Positions 55,581-64,000 of a stretch of DNA of 64,000 nucleotides are shown piece after piece. Each line of letters begins with the position of its first letter. The stretch's first letter is position 1. A program made the position numbers and the translations under genes. Under the pieces are notes generated by a model. The model made no database searches. It had not been told where the DNA came from and saw nothing but the letters and a program-made list of their open reading frames with translations. The stretch lies in contig NZ_LMUR01000022.1 in the NCBI RefSeq assembly GCF_009765825.1, positions 160,087 through 224,086 on the forward strand. Reading direction: 5' to 3'. Source of the DNA: Granulicella sp. L60. GTDB lineage: Bacteria > Acidobacteriota > Terriglobia > Terriglobales > Acidobacteriaceae.

Positions 55581-58500
55581 ATGGGCCTGATCATCTCCTA
55601 TCAAGTCGAGCACACCGCAGGGCAACGCTTCATCTACGGAGCGGCGAAGTTATTGCTGCTTGCTGGCTGCGCGTATCCGATGTGGCATGCCTCGATCCAA
55701 GCTTTTGGTCAGACATCATCTCCGCCGGTTGTCTCTTCGGGGGTGAGCAATATCCATGCAGGAGCTCTCACTTCACCCCACATCGCTCGAGCACGCCGTT
55801 TCCTCGGTGGCCGGACTCTTGTGGGAGGCATCTCTGCTGCGCAGGCGATGAACGTAGCACGGCAACAACATGCCTCCATGCTTGTACAGTCTGCTGATTC
55901 TCCTCAGCTGTCGAATTTGGGTGCTGTCTGGCAGCCAGTTGGCCCGAATCAAGTAGCCAGCCTCGCATATGGAAGTGTGACTGGCCGCGTCAGCTCGATT
56001 GCGATTGACCCGGCGGATGCGAGTGGCAACACGGTCTATCTTGGTACGACTGGTGGAGGCGTGTGGAAGTCAACGAACGCAGCCGGGTCTTCATCCAGCG
56101 TGTCTTTTATGCCGCTGACGGATACGCTTCCCGTCTTCAGTGCAAATGCAGGGACCTCTGCTACTTCGTCGCTGAGCATTGGAGCGATCAGCGTACAGGC
56201 GGGAGTCGTACTTGCCGGTACAGGCGACCCGAACGATGCTTCGGACTCTTTTTATGGCAGTGGGATTTTGCGTTCCGCAGATGGGGGTCTTACATGGACG
56301 CTGATTCAGGAGTCGCAGGACAGCGTTGCCGGAAATCACTCTTTCAGCGGCCTTGGGTTTGCCGGCTTTGCGTGGAGCAGTACGACTCCTGGCACGGTCG
56401 TCGCCGCTGTCTCCCAAGCAGCGGAGGGTGCATTGGTAAACGCTGCGGATAAGACCAACAGCGTTATGGGGCTCTATTATTCAAGCGACGCCGGAGTTAC
56501 ATGGCAGATGTCGACCATTATGGATGGAAGCCAGGTCGTACAGATGCCACAGCCCTCGGGCGCGGACCTCGGTGGCAGAGCTGCAACCGCCGTTGTGTGG
56601 AATGAGTTTCGACAGCGCTTCTATGCCGCTGTTCGTTATCACGGCTACTACGAATCCGCAGACGGTGTGACGTGGACGCGACTTGCAAACCAACCTGGGC
56701 CTGGTCTTACCTTAAGTGTTTGCCCTACTGCGCCAGGAACGATCGGTAGCCCCTCTTGCCCAATCTTTCGTGGCGCCATCGCTGTTCAAGCAGTCACGGG
56801 CGACATCTTTGCACTTACGGTCGACAGCAATAATATCGACCAGGGTCTTTGGCAGGACGTGTGCTCTTACAACGGAAGCAGCTGTGGAAATACGACTATT
56901 ACCTTTGGTAAACAGTTGTCGTCGACTCCGATCGAGGTGGGTAACGGCAGCGCAGTGATTCCCCAGGCCGACTACAATCTGGCGCTCGCCGCTGTGTCTT
57001 CGGGACCGAGCGGTCCAGCGCAGGACACGCTGTTATATATTGGCACGATCGATCTCTATCGATGCTCGCTAGCCGCGGGATGCTTGTTGCGGAATACGAC
57101 CAATGATGTGGATGGATGCGCTGCTCCCGCGCAGGTTGCCCCTGCGCAACATGCACTCGCGACGCTGGCGACACAGTCACAGCCCCTACTTTACCTCGGT
57201 AACGATGGCGGTCTTTGGCGGTCGACTGACGGGGTCAATCAGCAGGCTACTCCTTGCTCGGCGGATGATGCGACGCACTTTCAAAATCTGAATACCGGCT
57301 TGGGTTCACTGGCGGAGGTTATCAGTTTCGCTCAGGATCCGATCGATACTGGGACGCTGCTTGTCGGCCTGGGAGCGAACGGCACTGCCGCTACCTCGGC
57401 TGCTGCCGCTTTTTCTCCACCATGGCCGCAACTCTCAGCAGGAGAGGGCGGCAGTGTTGCTATCGACCAGAGCAATCCGCTTCTTTGGTATGTTTCGACC
57501 GCAGCCGGAGTAAGCGTTAGGCAGTGTAGTAACGGTACGTCTTGTGGGTCGGGTGACTTCATCGGAGCGCCCACGATTGGATCGGCTCAGGTTGATGGAG
57601 ACGACTCGCTTATCGACACTCCTTGGATACTCGATCCCGCGCTGCCTTCCGAGATCATCATTGGAACTTGCCGCGCATGGCGTGGACCAGCGGGAGATGG
57701 AGCAGACTGGTCCTCTTCCAACGCCCTTAGTACGGTATTCGCAGAGCCGCAAAGTACCTCCTGTTCAAGCACGACTCCAGTGGTTCGGTCTTTGGCTGCT
57801 GCCACTCCTGCTGATGCCGCCCCAACCGCTCAAGTTACAGGTTCGCCGGTGTTGTATGCCGGCATGGCAGGTTCGCAGGACGGTGGCGGCAATTTTGGAG
57901 GGCATCTGTTCTCCACGACGACGGCTGGGCTGGCGAATAGTGCGACAGCGTGGACTGACCTCGCAACTTCTCCTGTCGATGGTGGATTAGTCTTCAACCC
58001 TGGCGGCTTCGATGTATCTTCCCTGGCGGCTGATCCGCATGACGCGACGGGTCAGACGATCTATGCCACCGTGATGGGCTTCGCTGGCAATGGTATAAAT
58101 GCCGCGCATATCTATCGATCTGTCGATGGCGGTGTGGATTGGAGCAACATCAGCAGCAATCTGCCAAACGCTCCAGCGAACAGCGTTATCGTCGATCCGA
58201 GCGATGCCAATACTCTGTACGTCGCGATGGATACTGGGGTATATGTAACGAACCAAGTCACAACATGTACTTCGGTCAACTGCTGGAGCGTCTATGGGAT
58301 CAGTCTTCCGAACTCCCCGGTTATTGAGCTTGCCGCGTCACCGGCGATGTCCACCGGTGACGGTCGTACTGGCGAGCTGCGCGCAGCAACCTACGGACGC
58401 GGAATATGGCAGATTCCACTGCTAACAGCGTCTTCCCCAGTCCAGCCTGCAATCAGCCTCAATCCTGGGGTGCTTGCATTCGATATGCAGGCAGTTTCCA

Positions 58501-60212
58501 CGGCGAGTCCACCGCAGACTGTCACGGTTACAAACTCCGGTAGCGCACCGCTTGTTGTAGGTCGTATTGCGACCACGGGCGACTTCAACGAGACGGACGA
58601 CTGTACCACCGCACCTGTCGGCGTAAGCCGTAGCTGCACTATCCAGGTGCAATTTTTGCCAACTGTTACCGGCGCGCGCAGCGGCGTCCTCACTGTTTAC
58701 GGGAATGTTGCGGGCGGCCAGTCTACAGCGTCTCTTTCAGGGGCGGGTAGTCCGGCTTCGGCAATCATTATGGATCCGATATCACTTATTTTTTCTTCCA
58801 CAGTAATCAATGCGAGCAGCCCGGCTGAGAACATCACCATATCGAACACGAGCGGAAAGAGCGTAGCGTTACAGACACCCTCCATCAGCGGCGGAGATTT
58901 CAAATTAGCTGCTAATACCTGTGGTGCAAGCCTTGGGGCAGGTACAGGTTGTACGGTGTCGATCGTGTTTATGCCCACTGCTTCGGGAACTCGGAACGGC
59001 AGCTTTAGCATCACCGATGGCGCGGGCACACAGACCGCGTCGTTGACCGGTGTCGGGGCCTCGCCTGCTACTGACTCGCTGTCGCCTCTATCGCTTACAT
59101 TCGGCGCTCAAACGCTAACTTCGGCAAGTGCCGCGCAGCAGATCATCCTGACTAACTCCGGTGATCTTCCACTTACGCTGATTGCGGCTCAGATCACGAG
59201 CGGCGATTTCACTGCAGTCAATACGTGCGGCAACTCGCTCAATGCGCATTCGACGTGCTCCATTGGAGTGGCGTTTCAGCCGAAAGATATCGGCGCGCTC
59301 ACAGGCACATTTGCCTTGTCTGACCAGTACCGCACTCAGATCATCAATCTGAACGGCATCGGTATTGCACCGCCCGGAGTGACGCTTTCGCCGCTGTTTT
59401 CACTTGTCTTCTCTCCGACCGGCGTTGGAATCTCCTCCGCGCCGCAGACCGTGACGCTGACCAATAACGAAGCGACGCCACTTGCGGTGCAGAGCGTTGC
59501 TATCACTGATGATTTCGTTATTCTTCCCAACAGCAATAACTGCGCAGGCAGTCTGGCTGCCTATTCGGCATGCACCATGCAGGTTGCTTTTGTCCCGAAG
59601 GCCGGAGGATCGAGGATTGGCGCCATCACCGTTGTCGATGGCGCTCCAAGCTCGCCTCAGACGCTGTCGCTTACGGGGAGCGGAGTCGATTTTTCGTTGA
59701 GTGAGGATGGAAGTACGAGCGTGACGATTACAAGCGGGCAGAACGCTGTCTTTCCGCTTCTTCTCACCTCTGCTCCAAACACTCCTGGTATGGTTACGTT
59801 TACCTGTTCAGGGATTCCGGCTAATTCAACGTGCAACATCACACCATCCAGCGTGGCGCTTGGCAGTACGACTACAGTCTCGGTGACGGTCCTTACCGGA
59901 GTTTCAACTACAGCGTCTTCTGCGCCGGAAGCTATGAGGAGCCGCAAGGTGCTTTGGCTCGCGGCGCTGCTTCCGCTTGGCGTATTGCGTTTGCGCAGGA
60001 CTCGGTGGTCGCGGCTTGTCTGCGCCAGCCTGATCTGCCTTCTCATCACGGCATCTGGATGCGGTACGGGGCGGATCATTCCTCTTGAGAGCGGCTCCGG
60101 ATCTAGCACTCCGTCGGGTCCCGCAACAGCAGCGGGAACCTATACGGTTGTGGCTAGTGCGGCCAGTGCTGGTCTCACTCGAACCATCAATCTCACGCTT
60201 GTTGTCCAATAG
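55581..60212 (+). CDS. Large surface protein: BNR/sortilin-like propeller plus choice-of-anchor-D repeats
   Basis: 1543 residues. An N-terminal hydrophobic segment (L-L-L-A-G-C-A) may be a signal or lipobox. Residues about 110-1000 contain Asp-box/BNR elements such as S-A-D-G-G-L-T-W, S-S-D-A-G-V-T-W and S-V-D-G-G-V-D-W, a beta-propeller of the sialidase/sortilin type. From about 1000 to 1390 there are four repeats of about 95 residues with V-T-V-T-N-S-G-S-A-P-L and C-T-I-Q-V-x-F-x-P (ASPM-SPD2-Hydin-like, choice-of-anchor D). Then a short Ig-like part with V-T-F-T-C-S-G-I-P and, near 1455-1490, R-K-V-L-W-L-A-A-L-L-P-L-G followed by C-A-S-L-I-C-L-L. A secreted or outer-surface adhesin/binding protein is likely; the ligand is unknown. 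Confidence 0.85.
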   Translation: MGLIISYQVEHTAGQRFIYGAAKLLLLAGCAYPMWHASIQAFGQTSSPPVVSSGVSNIHAGALTSPHIARARRFLGGRTLVGGISAAQAMNVARQQHASMLVQSADSPQLSNLGAVWQPVGPNQVASLAYGSVTGRVSSIAIDPADASGNTVYLGTTGGGVWKSTNAAGSSSSVSFMPLTDTLPVFSANAGTSATSSLSIGAISVQAGVVLAGTGDPNDASDSFYGSGILRSADGGLTWTLIQESQDSVAGNHSFSGLGFAGFAWSSTTPGTVVAAVSQAAEGALVNAADKTNSVMGLYYSSDAGVTWQMSTIMDGSQVVQMPQPSGADLGGRAATAVVWNEFRQRFYAAVRYHGYYESADGVTWTRLANQPGPGLTLSVCPTAPGTIGSPSCPIFRGAIAVQAVTGDIFALTVDSNNIDQGLWQDVCSYNGSSCGNTTITFGKQLSSTPIEVGNGSAVIPQADYNLALAAVSSGPSGPAQDTLLYIGTIDLYRCSLAAGCLLRNTTNDVDGCAAPAQVAPAQHALATLATQSQPLLYLGNDGGLWRSTDGVNQQATPCSADDATHFQNLNTGLGSLAEVISFAQDPIDTGTLLVGLGANGTAATSAAAAFSPPWPQLSAGEGGSVAIDQSNPLLWYVSTAAGVSVRQCSNGTSCGSGDFIGAPTIGSAQVDGDDSLIDTPWILDPALPSEIIIGTCRAWRGPAGDGADWSSSNALSTVFAEPQSTSCSSTTPVVRSLAAATPADAAPTAQVTGSPVLYAGMAGSQDGGGNFGGHLFSTTTAGLANSATAWTDLATSPVDGGLVFNPGGFDVSSLAADPHDATGQTIYATVMGFAGNGINAAHIYRSVDGGVDWSNISSNLPNAPANSVIVDPSDANTLYVAMDTGVYVTNQVTTCTSVNCWSVYGISLPNSPVIELAASPAMSTGDGRTGELRAATYGRGIWQIPLLTASSPVQPAISLNPGVLAFDMQAVSTASPPQTVTVTNSGSAPLVVGRIATTGDFNETDDCTTAPVGVSRSCTIQVQFLPTVTGARSGVLTVYGNVAGGQSTASLSGAGSPASAIIMDPISLIFSSTVINASSPAENITISNTSGKSVALQTPSISGGDFKLAANTCGASLGAGTGCTVSIVFMPTASGTRNGSFSITDGAGTQTASLTGVGASPATDSLSPLSLTFGAQTLTSASAAQQIILTNSGDLPLTLIAAQITSGDFTAVNTCGNSLNAHSTCSIGVAFQPKDIGALTGTFALSDQYRTQIINLNGIGIAPPGVTLSPLFSLVFSPTGVGISSAPQTVTLTNNEATPLAVQSVAITDDFVILPNSNNCAGSLAAYSACTMQVAFVPKAGGSRIGAITVVDGAPSSPQTLSLTGSGVDFSLSEDGSTSVTITSGQNAVFPLLLTSAPNTPGMVTFTCSGIPANSTCNITPSSVALGSTTTVSVTVLTGVSTTASSAPEAMRSRKVLWLAALLPLGVLRLRRTRWSRLVCASLICLLITASGCGTGRIIPLESGSGSSTPSGPATAAGTYTVVASAASAGLTRTINLTLVVQ

Positions 60213-60241
60213 TCTTCATCCACTGACGTTATGAGGCTATT

Positions 60242-61468
60242 TCAAACGGCAAGGCCTGCAGCAGACCCAGAGGCCCATGCCCATTGGAAGTTGTAGCCGC
60301 CCAGCCAGCCTGTTACATCCACTACCTCACCGATGAAGTACAGCCCTGGCACCTTACGGCTTTGCATTGTCTTTGCATCTAGCTCTGCGGTGTCGATGCC
60401 ACCCACTGTTACCTCAGCCTTTGCATAGCCTTCGGTTCCGGCGGGTATTACATGCCAGGCATGCAGTTGCTGCTCCATTGCAGCGATAGAAGCATTCGTC
60501 CAGTCTGGTGGTGCATGAAATGCGTTCCAGCGTTCTGCCATTCGCACTGGAAACACAGTGCGTAGAACGGCCACTGCAGCAGCAGGGTCGCGCCGTACAT
60601 TTCGGGCCAGCAGAGACGTGAATACTTGCGCATCGGGTGCGAGGTCTATAACCACCGACTCGCCGGGCTGCCAGTAGGACGATGCCTGAAGGATAGCCGG
60701 ACCGCTTAATCCACGATGCGTCACCAACATCTTCTCGCGGAAGGAACCACGCTTCATTCGGCTCCCCGCAGCCGTGACGACTTCTGCGGATATGCCGGCG
60801 AGATCGCACCATCGCTCGCGTTCCTCTGCGCTGAATACGAACGGAACAAGGCCTGGTCTGCACTCAACGCTTCTTATGCCGAACTGCTCTGCGAGGCTAT
60901 ATCCAAGTCCCGTTGCGCCCATCTTTGGAATAGACAGGCCGCCTGTGGCAACGACGAGAGCATTTGCTTGAAAGAGAGTGTCGGAGGTTTGAATCAGGAA
61001 ACATCCATCTTTCATGACGGATAGGATTTGAGTTCCGACGGCGATGGTCACCTTTGCCTCTGCACACTCCCGCTCCAACATCGTGACGATGTCCTGCGCG
61101 GAGCGGTCGCAGAAGAGCTGCCCGAGGGTCTTCTCGTGGTAACGAATACTGTGCTTCTCAACCATGGCTGTAAAGTCGCTGGGTGTGAAGCGGGCGAGTG
61201 CAGACTTTGCAAAGTGCGGATTGTCAGACAGGAAGTTTTCCGGCCGGCAATGTATGTTTGTAAAGTTGCAGCGTCCGCCACCGGAGATGAGGATCTTCTT
61301 GCCTACGCGTTCGGCATGATCCAGCAAGAGAACGCGCCGTCCGCGGCGTCCTGCCTGCAGGGCACACATCATGCCGGCTGCTCCGGCTCCAAGTACTACG
61401 ACATCAAATCGGTGCACGCGTTTACCTTGTCTGGTTCGAATCTGAGATGTCTCGCTCGCTTCTCTCAT
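60242..61468 (-). CDS. BaiN/HI0933-type FAD-dependent oxidoreductase
   Basis: 408 residues. It has V-V-V-L-G-A-G-A-A-G-M-M-C-A near the N-terminus, L-I-S-G-G-G-R-C-N-F-T-N shortly after, A-L-V-V-A-T-G-G-L-S-I-P-K-M-G in the middle and G-L-Y-F-I-G-E-V-V-D-V-T-G-W-L-G-G-Y-N-F-Q-W-A at the end: the complete HI0933 family signature. Binds FAD; substrate unknown, although some members reduce bile acids or act on tRNA precursors. Converges with the surface-protein gene and diverges from the methyltransferase. Confidence 0.9.
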   Translation of the reverse strand: MREASETSQIRTRQGKRVHRFDVVVLGAGAAGMMCALQAGRRGRRVLLLDHAERVGKKILISGGGRCNFTNIHCRPENFLSDNPHFAKSALARFTPSDFTAMVEKHSIRYHEKTLGQLFCDRSAQDIVTMLERECAEAKVTIAVGTQILSVMKDGCFLIQTSDTLFQANALVVATGGLSIPKMGATGLGYSLAEQFGIRSVECRPGLVPFVFSAEERERWCDLAGISAEVVTAAGSRMKRGSFREKMLVTHRGLSGPAILQASSYWQPGESVVIDLAPDAQVFTSLLARNVRRDPAAAVAVLRTVFPVRMAERWNAFHAPPDWTNASIAAMEQQLHAWHVIPAGTEGYAKAEVTVGGIDTAELDAKTMQSRKVPGLYFIGEVVDVTGWLGGYNFQWAWASGSAAGLAV

Positions 61469-61605
61469 TCTAGATTCGAGTCGATGCTTCCGAGCACTAT
61501 TGGCGGTGATTGGAGCTGCGTTGCTGGATGGATTTTTGGAGCATGCGTATCAGGGTTTATGCGCGGGAGCTCCGCCTCGTGGACGATTGTGCGACCATTG
61601 AAATT

Positions 61606-62886
61606 ATGTTTAAGAAGATGGAAGAGCGGGGGCCACGGGTCGTTGCGGCTGAGCCTTATGGGCCGGCGGCGGCGATCACGCGACGGGCTGCGGATAGGCT
61701 GCGTGCGGGGCATCTCTGGGTGTACCGGTCGGATGTGGAGTCACTGGTTCCTCCGCTGGGTGCGACGGAGATCGCTGGAGGTTCGCTGGTTACGGTGATG
61801 GATAGCCGTGGAATTCCGCTGGGGAGCGGGATCTATAGCTCTGCGTCGCAGATCGCGGTTCGGATGGTCGCGGCAGAGGCTACGGTGACGCGTCCCGCTT
61901 ACCTTGAGAGCGTGCGGGAGCGGGTTGTGGCGGCGCTGGCTCTGCGGGATGATCTCGCCCCGGAGTCGATGGCGAACGACGCGTGCAGGCTGATCTTCTC
62001 CGAGGCGGATGGTTTGCCGGGGATCATTGTGGATCGGTACAACGACCTGGTGATCGTTCAGCTGCTGACTCAGGGAACGGCGCAGGATGATGTGAGGGCC
62101 GCTCTGACTGAGGTGCTGCGGGAGCGGCTGCCGGCGGCGACGATCTGGGAGAGGCCGGATGCGAAGGTGCGGGAGCTGGAGCAGCTGGCTTTGCCTTCGC
62201 CTGGGCCGCTTCATTCTGGTGATGGCGATGGCGAACCGCCGCGTTTGACTACGACCTTTACCATCAATGATCTGCGGTTTCACTTCGACGCGGGTTCGGG
62301 GCAGAAGACAGGAGCTTTTCTTGATCAGAGGTTGAACTATGCTGCCGCGGCTGGGTATGCGCGGGGGGCTACGCTCGATGTGTGCACGTACCAGGGCGGC
62401 TTTGCGATTCATATGGCGCAGCGGTGCAGGCAGGTGACGGGGGTGGATGCGAGCCGCGGTGCGCTCGAGGTGGCGGATCGTAATCTGGCGCTGAATCCGG
62501 GTGTGGCTGCGGTGCAGTGGATCGAGGCGGACGCGTTCGAGCTGTTGCGGGAGTACGAGGCTGCGGGCGAGCAGTACGACACGATCGTGCTCGATCCGCC
62601 GGCGTTCGCGAAGTCCAAGCGGGCGGCGGAGGGGGCGATGCGCGGGTATAAGGAGTTGAACCTGCGGGCGATGAAGATGCTGCAGCCGGGCGGGACGCTG
62701 ATTACTTGTTCGTGCTCCCACCATGTGGGGCTGCCGGAGTTCACCGAGGTGGTGCAGGCGGCTGCCACTGACGCCGGGCGAAGGGTGCAGTTGCTTGAGG
62801 TGCGTGGAGCTGCGCCGGATCATCCTGCGGTGCTTACGCTGCCGGAGACGAGCTATTTGAAGTGCCTGATCTGCCGGGTGGGGTGA
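61606..62886 (+). CDS. Class I SAM-dependent rRNA methyltransferase (RlmI-like)
   Basis: 426 residues from ATG 61606; ATG 61618 is also possible, no strong binding site seen. An N-terminal PUA-like part (A-A-D-R-L-R-A-G-H-L-W-V-Y-R, L-V-T-V-M-D) is followed by L-P-G-I-I-V-D-R-Y and a Rossmann domain: T-G-A-F-L-D-Q-R, L-D-V-C-T-Y-Q-G-G-F-A (SAM loop), V-D-A-S and the catalytic-type L-D-P-P-A-F-A-K. Near the C-terminus C-S-C-S-H-H. RlmI methylates 23S rRNA cytosine (m5C); paralogues differ, so the position is not asserted. Confidence 0.88.
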   Translation: MFKKMEERGPRVVAAEPYGPAAAITRRAADRLRAGHLWVYRSDVESLVPPLGATEIAGGSLVTVMDSRGIPLGSGIYSSASQIAVRMVAAEATVTRPAYLESVRERVVAALALRDDLAPESMANDACRLIFSEADGLPGIIVDRYNDLVIVQLLTQGTAQDDVRAALTEVLRERLPAATIWERPDAKVRELEQLALPSPGPLHSGDGDGEPPRLTTTFTINDLRFHFDAGSGQKTGAFLDQRLNYAAAAGYARGATLDVCTYQGGFAIHMAQRCRQVTGVDASRGALEVADRNLALNPGVAAVQWIEADAFELLREYEAAGEQYDTIVLDPPAFAKSKRAAEGAMRGYKELNLRAMKMLQPGGTLITCSCSHHVGLPEFTEVVQAAATDAGRRVQLLEVRGAAPDHPAVLTLPETSYLKCLICRVG

Positions 62887-63360
62887 CCCTCCCCCTCCCG
62901 GCTTATATTGCGCAAAGTCTTCATAACATTGCGGTTAGATCTGGACTTCGGTATGTGGCGAGGTCAAGATCGTGGTTCACAGACGTGCGGGTTCCTCGGC
63001 CAAGGGTTTGACTGGGTGTTGGCTCTCCTGAATGATCTTTGAATTTGCCCCTATCTCTATTATATCGGTTTGGATGGGATATCTACGCCACGACAAAGTG
63101 GCCGGTTGGCGCGGGTTTGGTGCATGTTGGCTATTGACAGCGAATGATGGGGTGAAGGACGGTTCTGGATTCACACCATCAGGCTGCCAAGGTTGTTTCA
63201 GATGGCTAGAGTATTTCCTCCTGGTGTAGTACGGGGCGGCTCAAGAAGATACAGGGTTCTTCGCTTCGCTCAGAATGACGACAATTTTTCTATCCTGTTT
63301 GACGGCAATTTTGTCCCGTATGACGACCATTTCTAGTCAATAACAACAATGAAAGTTGCT
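62887..63360. other. Intergenic with one palindromic repeat unit
   Basis: About 474 bp. A 65-residue frame at 63032-63229 has no support. The only recognisable feature is the repeat at 63254-63279. Confidence 0.5.
63254..63279. repeat. Short dispersed repeat unit, GTCATTCTGAGCGAAGCGAA type
   Basis: Plus strand reads GGGTTCTTCGCTTCGCTC then AGAATGAC; on the other strand it is the GTCATTCTGAGCGAAGCGAA unit that I know as a widely dispersed intergenic repeat. A shorter echo (GACGACCATTT) follows near 63322. Only one clear unit is present here. Confidence 0.5.
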
Positions 63361-64000
63361 CTAGTCGCGGCGCAGGGCCTGGATTGGATCTACTTTGGCT
63401 GCGGATCGGGCTGGGAGCAGGGTGGCGGCGAGGGCTGCGGCCAGAAACAGCACGGGCACGGAGGCGAAGGTGAGCGGGTCGTAGGGGCCTATTTGAAAGA
63501 GCAGAGCAGACAGGAGCCGGGAGACAGAGAGGGCGGCTATGAGGCCGAGGGCAGTTCCGACAGCAACCAGGCGCAGGCTTTTGCCGAGAACGAGGCGGCG
63601 GATGTGGGCGTGCGTGGCTCCGAGGGCTATGCGGATGCCGATCTCCTGGGTGCGCTGGATGACCAGGAAGGCGATGACACCGTAGAGGCCGATGATCGCC
63701 AGAGTGAGGCCGGTGGCGGCGAAGAAGCTGACGAGCACTGTTTGGAAGCGGGGTTGGTCGGCCAGCTTGCTGACTCGCTGGTGCAGGGTAGCGATGTCGA
63801 CGGGCAGAGTGGGGTCGAGCGCGGCGACCTGGGAGCGGATCCAACGGGAGGTCTGGTCAGGAGGCAGCGAGCAGCGGACCACGATGACGGAGGTTCTGCC
63901 CCAGGCGCCGTCTCCGTGCCAGTCTTGTGGAAGGTTTCGTCGGAGCCTGTAGAACTCCGGCACTTCTTCCTTGGTGAGGCCGCTGTTTTTTACGTCGGCG
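63361..64000 (-). CDS. ADOP/MacB-type ABC permease, C-terminal part
   Basis: The frame is open to the window edge, so about 213 C-terminal residues are seen. It begins A-D-V-K-N-S-G-L with Y-R-L-R-R-N-L-P, the extracytoplasmic part typical of the acidobacterial duplicated orphan permeases. Then L-A-D-Q-P-R-F-Q-T-V-L, T-Q-E-I-G-I-R-I-A-L-G-A, four hydrophobic segments and the closing P-A-R-S-A-A-K-V-D-P-I-Q-A-L-R-R. Inner-membrane permease of MacB/FtsX type; partner ATPase not seen. Confidence 0.88.
   Translation of the reverse strand, partial: ADVKNSGLTKEEVPEFYRLRRNLPQDWHGDGAWGRTSVIVVRCSLPPDQTSRWIRSQVAALDPTLPVDIATLHQRVSKLADQPRFQTVLVSFFAATGLTLAIIGLYGVIAFLVIQRTQEIGIRIALGATHAHIRRLVLGKSLRLVAVGTALGLIAALSVSRLLSALLFQIGPYDPLTFASVPVLFLAAALAATLLPARSAAKVDPIQALRRD

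Overview
The window looks like chromosome of an Acidobacteriota member (Terriglobia, Edaphobacter/Granulicella/Terriglobus-like). I infer this from gene families alone: an ADOP-type permease, an Oar-like TonB receptor with a carboxypeptidase-regulatory-like N-terminus, a winged-helix/TM/PD40 regulator, a choice-of-anchor-D surface protein, and an alternative complex III joined to an aa3-type oxidase.

Layout. 1-400: end of an Fe(2+)-trafficking (YggX) gene and tRNA-Pro(GGG). 400 to about 21,650: a probable genomic island next to the tRNA. It carries a lysis-like trio (endolysin, secreted protein, membrane protein), a LuxR-type regulator, a small DUF2589 operon, a 478-aa orphan, and a long minus-strand operon (20,589 to 7,887) of large unrecognised beta-rich proteins. 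At least five of these proteins share one paralogous module and none has a Sec signal. Four copies of one upstream motif tie these units together, three of them with the same downstream block at an identical 19-nt spacing. Degenerate copies of the tRNA-Pro 3' end lie at 21,543-21,636. I found no integrase, phage, T6SS or contractile-tail hallmark gene. This cluster is the best candidate for an undescribed system; my working guess is a cytoplasmically assembled multi-protein structure, possibly released by lysis.

22,120-28,591: a class A beta-lactamase homologue with an unusual omega loop, co-directional with an exported D-aminoacylase-like amidohydrolase; a chimeric scar joining a TonB-receptor 5' end to a GH30 3' end; and a frameshifted winged-helix/PD40 regulator. 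28,629-39,519: polysaccharide and housekeeping genes (flippase, two GT-B glycosyltransferases, MOFRL glycerate kinase, GNAT, GH57/DUF3536 hydrolase, GT-C-like membrane protein, AlkA-like glycosylase). 39,853-53,788: a respiratory super-operon, ActABCDEF plus a one-TM protein, SCO1 and an A2-type cytochrome c oxidase (CoxBACD), with an extended -10 promoter and a UUCG-loop terminator. It would pass electrons from quinol through ACIII and cytochrome c to oxygen. 53,826-64,000: class II photolyase, a 1543-aa BNR/choice-of-anchor-D surface protein, a BaiN-type flavoprotein, an RlmI-like methyltransferase and the end of an ADOP permease.
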